From: an uncultured Oscillospiraceae bacterium
GTDB lineage: Bacteria > Bacillota > Clostridia > Oscillospirales > Acutalibacteraceae
Direction of reading: 5' to 3'
Assembly (NCBI GenBank): GCA_900545655.1
Contig: UQZY01000025.1
Coordinates: 1-24,567 of the forward strand
DNA length: 24,567 nucleotides
Shown here: piece by piece, positions 15,006-21,849 of the stretch
How the letters are laid out: every line of letters starts with the position of its first letter
Numbering within the stretch: position 1 is the stretch's first letter
Made by a program: the position numbers and the translations under genes
Notes under the pieces: model-generated
Databases searched by the model: none
What the model was told of the DNA's origin: nothing
The model's input: the letters and a program-made list of their open reading frames with translations, nothing else

Positions 15006-16079
15006 ATGTATGAAAAAGCCGCCGAAAACCGCGTAACGAGAACAGACCTGGCAATTGAAAATTTACAGGATATCACCGCGTCAAAAACCGGAAATGACGG
15101 TTATAAAACAGAGATTAAGGAAAATGAAGCTTCCGTTGTCACCGTCATAGATATATTGAATGAAAAAGGCGAAAAGCTTTTCGATAAACCGAAAGGGAGA
15201 TATGTCACCGTAGAGGTTCCCCCGTTCGGAAAGGACGGCGAAGTAACCGACGACCGTCTTTTTTCTCTCTGCGACGAGTTAAAAAAGCTTTTACCCGATG
15301 ACGGAGATATACTTGTTGCCGGTCTTGGCAACAGAGATATAACCGCAGACGCTTTGGGACCGCTCGTCACCTCACAAATTCTTGCAACGAGACATCTTAA
15401 CTCACGTATCACTGAGGATATCGGTCTTTCCGGACTTCGAAGTGTAAGTTCCATCGCGCCGGGCGTCCTCGGTCAAACCGGAATTGAAATCAGCGACGTC
15501 ATAAAGTCCGTATCAGAGCTTGTATCTCCCTCTGCAATCATATCCGTGGATGCTCTTGCGGCTCGGGAGCTGTCACGCCTCGGCTGTACCGTACAAATAA
15601 CCGACGCCGGGGTTGCACCCGGCTCCGGTATCGGCAACCAAAGGCCGCAAATAAGCAGGGATACCATGGGTATCCCCGTCATATCCATAGGCGTGCCAAC
15701 TGTGATTTCAGTTGAAAGCCTTCTTGAAAGCACCTTTTCACAGGCAAAGCCTTATGAACAACAATCCGACCGACAAACTGAACAGCAATCTAAGTCATAC
15801 ACTGAACAACAATCCGAATTGCATACTGAACAGCAGTCTAAGTTGCAAACTGAACAACAATCCGAATTGCATACTGATCAGCAGACTAAGCTGCACACTG
15901 AACAATATACCGACCGACAAGCTGAAATCACACGAGAAGAAGGCTTTTCCGGTCTTATAGTAACGCCAAAGGATATCGATCTTCTCGTGTCCCGCGCCGC
16001 AAAGCTCATCTCACTTGCAATAAACACATGCCTGTTTCCGGAATTTTCAATCGGAGACATACTGAATCTCACGGGATAA
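15006..16079 (+). CDS. gpr: germination protease GPR with a tandem-repeat insert
   Basis: GPR degrades small acid-soluble spore proteins at germination, releasing amino acids and freeing spore DNA. It is made as a zymogen in the forespore. The 357-residue protein has the N-terminal RVTRTDLA, where self-cleavage of the propeptide would be expected, then YVTVEVPPF, ILVAGLGNRDITADALGP, SSIAPGVLGQTGIE, AIISVDALAARE, ITDAGVAPGSGIGN and PVISIGVPTVIS. It closes with LIVTPKDIDLLVSRAAKLISLAIN. Between GVPTVI and LIVTPKDID, where Bacillus GPR has a non-repetitive region, residues 250-305 are seven copies of an eight-residue Gln-rich unit. AAGGAGG lies ten bases before the ATG. A hairpin terminator downstream lies inside the convergent cobC. 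I found no convincing forespore promoter in the 94-base upstream gap. Confidence 0.95.
   Translation: MYEKAAENRVTRTDLAIENLQDITASKTGNDGYKTEIKENEASVVTVIDILNEKGEKLFDKPKGRYVTVEVPPFGKDGEVTDDRLFSLCDELKKLLPDDGDILVAGLGNRDITADALGPLVTSQILATRHLNSRITEDIGLSGLRSVSSIAPGVLGQTGIEISDVIKSVSELVSPSAIISVDALAARELSRLGCTVQITDAGVAPGSGIGNQRPQISRDTMGIPVISIGVPTVISVESLLESTFSQAKPYEQQSDRQTEQQSKSYTEQQSELHTEQQSKLQTEQQSELHTDQQTKLHTEQYTDRQAEITREEGFSGLIVTPKDIDLLVSRAAKLISLAINTCLFPEFSIGDILNLTG
15753..15920 (+). repeat. 24-bp x 7 tandem repeat inside gpr
   Basis: There are seven 24-bp units (15753, 15777, 15801, 15825, 15849, 15873 and 15897 onward) encoding eight residues of the form T-E-Q-Q-S-[EK]-L-H. Units 3 and 5 are identical at every base. 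Units alternate between a GAA/GAC (acidic) and an AAG (basic) codon at position six, so a 48-bp higher-order period is present. The outer units both end D-R-Q. Confidence 0.95.
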
Positions 16080-16153
16080 GATGAATTTTATTTTATTATC
16101 TTTGCACATGGTATTCCTAAAAGCAGGACAAGTACCGCTGTTTAAAAACACGC

Positions 16154-16789
16154 TTATGAAAATTCCGTGAAGCGGGAAAAACCCGCGTCACTTTTTTCTG
16201 CTTCATCCATAAAGAGAAGATAGCCGCATCCCTGTTTCGGCTGCCATTCGTAAAGATTTCTGTCTTCATTTACAAAAAGATATTCCATTATCGCAGCAAT
16301 AACACCGCCGTGACACACAAGAACATAAACCGTATTCTCCGGCTCGTCCCCGAGCTTCGCCGTAAGCTTATCAAAAGCTCTCAGAACCCTCTTCTTCATT
16401 TGATTTCCGCTTTCACCGCCGACGGGAATATTGGAATAAAAGTCACCGCTTATCCATTCCCTGTAGTCGGGTCGGTCTTTAAGCTCATCATAAGATTTCA
16501 TTTCATAAATACCGAAATTCATCTCCTTAAAATCCGTCAAACGCTCGTAGCTGCGTGTATCAAACAGTATTTTAAGGGTTTCGTCGGTACGTTTCATGCC
16601 GCTTGTAAAGTATTTTACATTTACAGAGTTCTCCTTTTCATCCGAATTGAGCTTTTTTTGATAGCTTAACGCCCTGCTTTGAAGATATTTTTTTCCTTTA
16701 TCTGTGAGGCTTATGTCACTTCGTCCGCAGTAGAGAAACCTTTCGTTGGCCTCTGTAGAGCCGTGTCTCAGTAAAAGAATTCGCTTCAT
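16154..16789 (-). CDS. cobC: histidine phosphatase, probable alpha-ribazole phosphatase
   Basis: CobC removes the 5'-phosphate from alpha-ribazole phosphate or adenosylcobalamin phosphate in the last steps of B12 assembly. The 211-residue protein belongs to the phosphoglycerate-mutase-like branch, with catalytic RHGSTEAN (phospho-accepting His near residue 9), EMNFGIYE with the acid residue, and the second histidine in LVCHGGVIAAI. The ATG at 16789 shares four bases (ATGA) with the end of the short cobU-like gene, which sets the start and implies coupled translation. Context at the end of cobT-cobU-cobS strongly supports the cobalamin role over a general phosphatase. Its last codons contain the terminator of the convergent gpr gene. 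Confidence 0.85.
   Translation of the reverse strand: MKRILLLRHGSTEANERFLYCGRSDISLTDKGKKYLQSRALSYQKKLNSDEKENSVNVKYFTSGMKRTDETLKILFDTRSYERLTDFKEMNFGIYEMKSYDELKDRPDYREWISGDFYSNIPVGGESGNQMKKRVLRAFDKLTAKLGDEPENTVYVLVCHGGVIAAIMEYLFVNEDRNLYEWQPKQGCGYLLFMDEAEKSDAGFSRFTEFS
16167..16197 (+). terminator. terminator of gpr, within the 3' end of cobC
   Basis: GTGA-A-GCGGG (from 16167) pairs with CCCGC-G-TCAC around five A residues, with one mismatch, and is followed by six T residues (16192-16197) on the plus strand. It lies about 90 bases past the gpr stop, inside the coding region of the opposing cobC gene. Confidence 0.7.
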
Positions 16790-17214
16790 TTCAGTTTTTG
16801 CTCCAATCCGCAGAAAACACGTGTAACCGTATCCGCTTCCTTTGTGAGATATGTACAAAGTCTTCCGCACATCTCACGCCACGCTCGCATATCCGCATCT
16901 ATCGGAACAACGCCGCAGAAAATGTCATCGCAAATAATCACGGAATCCGCCCATTCAAACTTATGCTCGTCAAAATATTCCCTTGCTTCAATACCGTTTT
17001 TTACGCAGGAGAGAGCAAAACGTTCTACATGGCATATACATCGCCGTGAAAAGTCTATCCCCTCCGCCGTGCTGTTTTTTTCGGCGCCGTCACGGTTTTT
17101 CGGGTCATTTTCCGGGTTATATGTACAAATAAAAACCTCATCATCCGTTATACCGAATTTTTTTTGCGCAAGCTCATGCTTCCCCTGATATGCGCCGCCT
17201 ATGATAAAATTCAT
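16786..17214 (-). CDS. short, divergent CobU-like protein
   Basis: The 142-residue protein matches the two ends of CobU (adenosylcobinamide kinase/guanylyltransferase), though CobU is normally about 180 residues. Its N-terminus is IIGGAYQGKHELA, a P-loop whose usual Ser/Thr is His. The C-terminal block DDIFCGVVPIDADMRAWREMCGRL corresponds to CobU's NEVGMGIVPENRLARHFRDIAGRV. The middle segment carrying the guanylation histidine (RIxxHxxxR) is missing. It starts 4 bases after cobS, with GGGGTGA before the ATG, and its end overlaps cobC by four bases. It may be a helper, a regulator or half of a two-protein CobU with the full-length gene at 18010. A dead enzyme is also possible. I recall similar short proteins in clostridial cob clusters, but this is unverified. 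Confidence 0.75.
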   Translation of the reverse strand: MNFIIGGAYQGKHELAQKKFGITDDEVFICTYNPENDPKNRDGAEKNSTAEGIDFSRRCICHVERFALSCVKNGIEAREYFDEHKFEWADSVIICDDIFCGVVPIDADMRAWREMCGRLCTYLTKEADTVTRVFCGLEQKLK

Positions 17215-17218
17215 ATGA

Positions 17219-18013
17219 TCACCCCAAAAAATTCATGACAGGAGTTACGAGCGCGTATGCACAAACTCCGCAAAGCTCGGAAATCGTGAGCGAATATCCG
17301 GCGATATCTCCGTTCATTCCCCCAAGATTTTTATATGCTCTTCCAAGTGCCGCCGCGTAACCCAAAAGCACAACTGCAAGAACTGTGGCATATACCTTAC
17401 AAATTACAGCCGCAAGCACACACACGACAACGGCTGTCACACACAGGCTCACCACGTGGCTCTTCTTTATCCCCTCCCTGTACCTGCCGGAGAACTGACT
17501 CGTTTCCATGGTGGGGAGAACCGTGACCGCAAGAGCCGAGCAACACCTTGAAAGTATGGGAATAAAGATAAGAACGGGGATATTTTCTTTAAACGAAAGA
17601 CTCATCGAAGCGGCAAAGTTCATAACAAGAACTATCGCAACTGCTATGACCGCAAATGCGCCGACACTTGAGTCCTTGAGGATTTCTCGCCTTCTTTCAA
17701 GGTCACGGCAGGATTTCACGGCATCCGTAACGTCCATAAATCCGTCGAGATGCATGAATCCCGTAACAAGGAAAGGATAAACGGCAAAGCTTCCCGCCGC
17801 CAAAGCGTGCGGAAGGATACTCAGCGCCGTCAGCCTTTGAAGTATATAACAGAGAAGTGCCCAGACTGCGCCGATTTCAAGGCCCGCAACAGGCAGACAG
17901 GCAGTCATCAGAGGCCGTGACTCATCATCCCACGAATGAAACGGCATCGGAATAGCGCAGAACATGGTCATGGACATACCGCACGCCCTGAGAATTTTTT
18001 TCAGTTTATTCAT
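17219..18013 (-). CDS. cobS: adenosylcobinamide-GDP ribazoletransferase (cobalamin synthase)
   Basis: CobS joins adenosylcobinamide-GDP to alpha-ribazole (or its phosphate) to give cobalamin or its phosphate, in the membrane. The 264-residue protein has about six hydrophobic segments and the family's metal-binding loop as HLDGFMDVTDAVKSCRDLERRREILKDSSVGAFAV. The residues PMPFHSW near the start and GGMNGDIAGYSLTISEL near the end are also typical. The ATG at 18013 shares ATGA with the upstream cobU stop. A GTG two codons earlier is possible, but its spacing from AAGGGG is short. It is fourth in the operon. Confidence 0.93.
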   Translation of the reverse strand: MNKLKKILRACGMSMTMFCAIPMPFHSWDDESRPLMTACLPVAGLEIGAVWALLCYILQRLTALSILPHALAAGSFAVYPFLVTGFMHLDGFMDVTDAVKSCRDLERRREILKDSSVGAFAVIAVAIVLVMNFAASMSLSFKENIPVLIFIPILSRCCSALAVTVLPTMETSQFSGRYREGIKKSHVVSLCVTAVVVCVLAAVICKVYATVLAVVLLGYAAALGRAYKNLGGMNGDIAGYSLTISELCGVCAYALVTPVMNFLG

Positions 18014-18567
18014 TCCCACTCACGCCCCTTATAGTAAATCTTATTTCCGGCACACACCTCTACAACCGATTCGCAGCGCTCTGCAAGAGCTCTGTCAACT
18101 GCGGCGAGTGCCCTCCTGTAGTTCTCGGTGTATCCGTCATAGAGGGCTGCATCCGAGTACATAAAGTCGCTGACAAAGACGATATTTTCCACCCTGTCCG
18201 CAAGCTCGCAAAGCTCTTTTGCACAGCGTTCTCCGGCAGAGATATCACCCTCTTTTGCAACACCCTCAGAAAACATCTCGTTTAAAAGAAGCGCCGTCAC
18301 GCTGTCAAGAAGAAACGAGCCCTCTGTCCTGCCGTTTTTATTCCTCGGCAAGCCGTCAAGTGCGCTCAGAATATTCTTTCCGCACTCGATGGTTTCAAAG
18401 CCCCAGCCCTCACGCTCCTTCAGGTGCCTGCGTATCCTCGCACGGTCCTCGTCGTCATAAGGAATCATGGTGGCGATGTAATAAAGAGGGGCGCCCTGCT
18501 TTACCGCAATACGCTGTGCGAGCATGGATTTGCCGTTTTTACAGCCCCCGGAAATAAAAACTCTCAT
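18010..18567 (-). CDS. cobU: CobU: adenosylcobinamide kinase/guanylyltransferase (divergent)
   Basis: CobU phosphorylates adenosylcobinamide and transfers GMP to it to form adenosylcobinamide-GDP. The 185-residue protein has normal length, an intact P-loop GGCKNGKS, YYIATM, the guanylation-site block RIRRHLKEREGWGFETIE with its histidine, and LLDSVTALLLNEMF. The usual C-terminal motif NEVGxGIVP is replaced by SDFMYSDAAL, although the following helix resembles the family. The start codon shares one base with the cobT stop (TGATG), and its end overlaps cobS by four bases. The motif lost here is present in the short CobU-like protein at 16786, which suggests a division of labour (inference). Confidence 0.88.
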   Translation of the reverse strand: MRVFISGGCKNGKSMLAQRIAVKQGAPLYYIATMIPYDDEDRARIRRHLKEREGWGFETIECGKNILSALDGLPRNKNGRTEGSFLLDSVTALLLNEMFSEGVAKEGDISAGERCAKELCELADRVENIVFVSDFMYSDAALYDGYTENYRRALAAVDRALAERCESVVEVCAGNKIYYKGREWE

Positions 18568-19676
18568 CAGCTTTTTCCCTCAACAGTATATTTGTCTCCC
18601 TCACGTATCTCGACAAGGAACTCATCGTCAATTCCGGCATGGTCAAAATCCGCCATGTCGTTTATTATTGCGCACGCAGCACCCAGTACCTCCATAGCAA
18701 GGGGACAGCCGCTGCCCTCTCCGAGTCTCATATTAAGAAGGAGCATGGGAGAAAGACCAAGCTCTTCAATAGCAATCCTGTAGCCTATCTCAAACGATGC
18801 ATGTGAGGGTACAAGGTAATCCTTTACCGTCGGACACATACGCACGGCGCAGAGTGCCGCAACAACCGAGATAAATCCGTCTATGACAACGGGAACTCTG
18901 TTCGCGGCGGCGGCAATAAACGCACCTGTCATTGCGGCGATATCCAATCCGCCTATCTTAGAGATAACGTCAATGATATCTCCCTTGTCGGGCTTGTTTA
19001 TTTCAATGGCAGTCTTTATGACTTCCTTTTTCCGTCTGAAGCTTTCGTCCGTCACGCCGCCGCCCTTTCCGGTGACGTCCTCAACGTCCGAATCCGTAAG
19101 AAATGCAAGAATTGCCGAAGATGTAGTGGTGTTCCCTATACCCATCTCACCTATACCTATAGCGTCTGCATCCTTTGCGTAAGTCTCGACCATCTCAACA
19201 CCTGTCATAAGAGCTTCAACCGCCTGCTCCCGCGTCATGGCAGGACCCTTTACCATATTGTTTGTTCCGTACGCTATCTTCCTGTTTATAACCGCAGGCT
19301 CTTTTATGTCGGTGTATACGCCGACGTCGCAGACGTGTATCTCCACACCGAAGTGCTTGCAAAGCGTAGCCGCACCGGTTTTTGCTCTTGTGAGATTTAT
19401 CGTCTGCTGCAGGGTTATAAGCTGAGGACAGCAGGAGACACCCTCTTCAACCACTCCGTTGTCGGCGGCAAAAACCAGCAGCACACGCTTGTCCATACTG
19501 TTATGAACCTTACCGGTAATTCCGGCAAGCTGAACGGACAAGTCCTCCAGTCGTCCGAGTGCGCCCGGCGGCTTCGCAAGTCTTGCCTGACGCTTTTCAG
19601 CCGCATCCATTGCTTCCCTGTCAAGGCCTCCCACAGAGGCTATTACCCTTTTCAGTTCACTTTCATTCTTAGTCAT
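18567..19676 (-). CDS. cobT: nicotinate-nucleotide-dimethylbenzimidazole phosphoribosyltransferase
   Basis: CobT makes alpha-ribazole phosphate, the activated lower ligand of cobalamin, from nicotinate mononucleotide and a benzimidazole-type base. The 369-residue protein has the expected blocks AKPPGALGRLEDL, FAADNGVVEEGVS, the GIGEMGIGNTTTSSAI loop, GKGGGVTDE, GGLDIAAMTGAFIAAA and NMRLGEGSGCPLAM with the catalytic base Glu. The ATG at 19676 is supported by AGAGG about ten bases upstream, and an in-frame ATG 15 codons earlier has no such site. It lies 75 bases after the TIM-barrel gene and touches cobU. Some CobT proteins accept adenine or other bases, and specificity cannot be read here. Confidence 0.96.
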   Translation of the reverse strand: MTKNESELKRVIASVGGLDREAMDAAEKRQARLAKPPGALGRLEDLSVQLAGITGKVHNSMDKRVLLVFAADNGVVEEGVSCCPQLITLQQTINLTRAKTGAATLCKHFGVEIHVCDVGVYTDIKEPAVINRKIAYGTNNMVKGPAMTREQAVEALMTGVEMVETYAKDADAIGIGEMGIGNTTTSSAILAFLTDSDVEDVTGKGGGVTDESFRRKKEVIKTAIEINKPDKGDIIDVISKIGGLDIAAMTGAFIAAAANRVPVVIDGFISVVAALCAVRMCPTVKDYLVPSHASFEIGYRIAIEELGLSPMLLLNMRLGEGSGCPLAMEVLGAACAIINDMADFDHAGIDDEFLVEIREGDKYTVEGKS

Positions 19677-19751
19677 TTTCTCATTACCTCTTATTTCAAA
19701 GCTTACCTGCCTAAAATACATAATTGCTTAAAAATTTCACCGCTAAGAATT

Positions 19752-20567
19752 TCAACTGCCTTGAATAAAGCCTTCCGTCATAAGCAGCTTCACGGATTCC
19801 CCGGCGTCTGACAGCTCAAGAGTACAGGTGACGTCCGGAGTAAGAGTGTCTATAAGCGAAAACAAACTCTTCATGTCTATAGTTCCGTCCGCGAGTACAT
19901 TGTGCGTATCCCTTTCTCCGTAATTGTTATGTATATGATAATGTGAGATATACGGCGCGCTTCTCTCAATCCATTCGTACACATCCCTGCACCCGGAGGA
20001 GATATCCTCTCCTATTCTGTTCGTTTTTATCCTGTGGGCAAAGCCTAGGGAGGCGTTCACGTGTCCGACGTCCACACAAAGCTTTAACCTCTCGCTGTCT
20101 ACCTCTTTTATGACATTCATAAGGAGATTCGGCTCGTCCTCAAATACATTTTCAAGCACAACTGTAAAATCCCCCGGCAGCGTAGGCATAACCCTCTTAA
20201 AAAACTTAACCGCCTGTGGCTCGTACCATATCTTATAGTACATATGACTTGTGTATCCGGAATGAAAGACCATTTTCTTCGCACCGTAACGTACACAAAG
20301 CTCTGCCGCCTGCCTTATTCTTTTTTCCGTCACTTCAAGAACCAGGGGGTCGATAGCCACAGGGCTCAACTCGTTGAAGGGCGCATGAAGAATTATGCGA
20401 TCAACGTTTTTCACGGTTTCTTTTACAAGCGGGTCGATGTATTTAAACTTAAGGTCCATATTCCACGCAGTACAAAACTGGGCAAGCTCTATTCCTAGTC
20501 CGTATCTTTCCGCAGTTTCCTTTGCGTCCGACGCCATTGTCGAGATATACAGGTTTTCCTTTTTCAT
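19752..20567 (-). CDS. xylose-isomerase-like TIM-barrel protein
   Basis: The 271-residue protein is a sugar phosphate isomerase/epimerase or AP-endonuclease-2-type TIM barrel. The metal-site residues line up along the strands: LHAPFNEL, VFHSGYTSH, VVLENVFED (Glu), KLCVDVGHVNA (Asp and His), HYHIHNN, and TCTLELSDAG (Glu near the C-terminus). The ATG at 20567 has AGAGGAA nine bases upstream and is preferred to a TTG two codons earlier. It is the first gene before cobT, so a role in supplying or modifying a ribose or lower-ligand precursor is possible, but no such member is known to me. It could instead be an unrelated sugar-metabolism gene sharing the transcript. Confidence 0.82.
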   Translation of the reverse strand: MKKENLYISTMASDAKETAERYGLGIELAQFCTAWNMDLKFKYIDPLVKETVKNVDRIILHAPFNELSPVAIDPLVLEVTEKRIRQAAELCVRYGAKKMVFHSGYTSHMYYKIWYEPQAVKFFKRVMPTLPGDFTVVLENVFEDEPNLLMNVIKEVDSERLKLCVDVGHVNASLGFAHRIKTNRIGEDISSGCRDVYEWIERSAPYISHYHIHNNYGERDTHNVLADGTIDMKSLFSLIDTLTPDVTCTLELSDAGESVKLLMTEGFIQGS

Positions 20568-20609
20568 CCGCAACCGTTCCTCTTTATTTTACTGTTTTTC
20601 AGCTTGTTA

Positions 20610-20729
20610 ATTACTGAATTTATTGCCGTGTTTATTATCGGGTTTATAGCCGATTTTATTACTGAGTTTATTGCTTGGTTTATTACTGAGTTTATAGCCG
20701 AATTTACTGCCGGGTTTATTACCGAATTA
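20610..20729. repeat. 12-bp x 10 tandem repeat upstream of the cobalamin operon
   Basis: Ten contiguous imperfect copies of a 12-bp unit (consensus on the plus strand ATTACTGAGTTT) begin at 20610. Copies 5 and 7 are identical, and most others differ at one to four positions. The array lies between divergent promoters and the TIM-barrel gene. No reading frame with a good start and ribosome binding site runs through it, although both strands are open in one frame across it. Confidence 0.92.
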
Positions 20730-20744
20730 AAAATAACTAAAAAT

Positions 20745-20772
20745 ACTATATCATAAAAATTGACAACGTAAA
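20745..20772 (-). promoter_or_regulatory. weak candidate promoter of the cob operon
   Basis: On the minus strand TTTACG and TATAGT are separated by 16 bases (four and five of six to consensus). If used, it leaves a leader of about 170 bases that contains the whole 12-bp repeat. It overlaps the sortase promoter. Confidence 0.35.
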
Positions 20773-20788
20773 ACTTATCCTGTAAAAT
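20760..20788 (+). promoter_or_regulatory. sigma-A promoter of the sortase gene
   Basis: A perfect TTGACA (20760-20765) and TAAAAT (20783-20788) are separated by 17 bases. Transcription would start about 30 bases before the sortase ATG, just ahead of a GGAG ribosome binding site. Confidence 0.8.
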
Positions 20789-20825
20789 TTTATAGATGAA
20801 TTTTTCATGAAAGCGGAGAACGCAT

Positions 20826-21599
20826 ATGGCTGAAAATAAAAGCAAAGTCAGAAAAATAATAATCGGCACGGTCATCGCAATTATGGTTATTGCCGTTGCC
20901 GTTACCGGTGCGGTGCTCATAAAGAAAAGCACACAGAAAAAACCCGAGCCGGAGCCTGCGACAAAGACTTCAACTCTTCCTGTGTCAACGACCTCCCCCT
21001 ACGTTGTTCTTTCGGATATCGACACGAACTTCCGCATAAAACAGATAATTGGCCGAGTTGTTTCGGATGACATGGGTATAAATTGCAGCCTTGTTTTCGG
21101 AACGACGGAGGAATGCCTGAACATTGGCGCGGGACTTCACAGAACGAGCAGCATACCCGGTTACTCAACCCCTCCTATAATAGCAGGCCACTGTCTGACG
21201 GTCTTTAAAGGCTTTGAAAAGGCCGAGATAGGTATGACGATAACCCTTCAGATGCCTTACGGCGACTACACATACCGTATTTCGGAAATCAAGGTTATCA
21301 ACAAGGATGATTTCGACTTTGCGGTTATACGTGAGCCTATAAAACAGGCTATCTTCTACACCTGCTATCCCTTTGACCACATAAACAGTCCTAAAGAGGA
21401 CAGACTTTTCCTATACTGTGATTATATCTCCGGAGACAGAATCATAGACGACATAAACTTTACCGTACCTGCGGACGTTACCAATAAGGCAGGCAAGTTT
21501 GTAAACGAGGGAAAAACCGAGCAGAGTTCCGAAAAAACATCTCAGATTGTTGAAAATATAAAAGAATCAATAAATAAAGGCCTTACAAAACCAAATTGA
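20826..21599 (+). CDS. sortase (class D-like transpeptidase)
   Basis: Sortases cleave LPxTG-type signals and join proteins to the cell wall or to each other. The 257-residue protein has a cytoplasmic basic start, a membrane anchor (about 11-33), a Pro/Thr-rich linker and a sortase barrel. The catalytic residues are visible: His122 in IIAGHCL, Cys180 in FYTCYPF (the TLxTC strand) and Arg193 in EDRLFLY. The residue after the histidine is Cys rather than the usual Arg, which is uncommon. A C-terminal tail of about 50 polar residues (VNEGKTEQSSEK) follows the domain. It has its own promoter and terminator. No LPxTG-type substrate is encoded in the window, and it is not in an operon with the convergent GH25 gene. 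Confidence 0.88.
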   Translation: MAENKSKVRKIIIGTVIAIMVIAVAVTGAVLIKKSTQKKPEPEPATKTSTLPVSTTSPYVVLSDIDTNFRIKQIIGRVVSDDMGINCSLVFGTTEECLNIGAGLHRTSSIPGYSTPPIIAGHCLTVFKGFEKAEIGMTITLQMPYGDYTYRISEIKVINKDDFDFAVIREPIKQAIFYTCYPFDHINSPKEDRLFLYCDYISGDRIIDDINFTVPADVTNKAGKFVNEGKTEQSSEKTSQIVENIKESINKGLTKPN

Positions 21600-21609
21600 C
21601 GACAGCAAA

Positions 21610-21638
21610 AAACAGGTGCCGAGGGCACCTGTTTTTTT
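21610..21638 (+). terminator. Rho-independent terminator of the sortase gene
   Basis: A perfect eleven-base stem (21610-21620 with 21624-21634) has a three-base loop and a seven-T tail, starting ten bases after the stop codon. In the remaining gap to 21849 I see no gene, RNA or clear terminator for the GH25 gene coming the other way. Confidence 0.95.
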
Positions 21639-21849
21639 CGACCTTTGAAGCTTATTAAAATATTCTTCTGATTATAGTTCAAGATACCTTTTATACCTGA
21701 AAAGACATCGGTCAAATCAGAAAAATCAAATTAAGCACCGACAAAAATACAATCTTAAAACCTGATACTGGTATGCTTCTTCTTTTTCTGTGTAGCCGAT
21801 TGAAATTCCTTTTCCGTTATTTGCTGCTTTTCCGGAAAGTCAATAAGCC

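Noticed and set aside
15753..15920. CRISPR array
   Set aside because: The 24-bp units are directly abutting, have no spacers, and are in frame in gpr. The same reasoning excludes the 20610-20729 array.
16119..16139. Possible terminator of the cob operon
   Set aside because: The minus-strand hairpin has only five pairs with a bulge and a short T run, so it is too weak to call.
20568..20825. Cobalamin riboswitch upstream of the cob operon
   Set aside because: I see no B12-box-like sequence or the expected helices. A GCCACTG match at about 21185 lies inside the sortase coding sequence and on the wrong strand.
20564..20932. Minus-strand frame of 122 residues running through the 12-bp repeat
   Set aside because: Its only ATG starts lie inside the opposing sortase gene, with no ribosome binding site, and no in-frame start exists near the repeat. 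The ATGA overlap with the next gene is the only support. I treat it as non-coding.
21830..21842. Palindrome near the end of GH25
   Set aside because: A short palindrome (CTTTTCCGGAAAG) has no T run after it, so it is not a convincing terminator.
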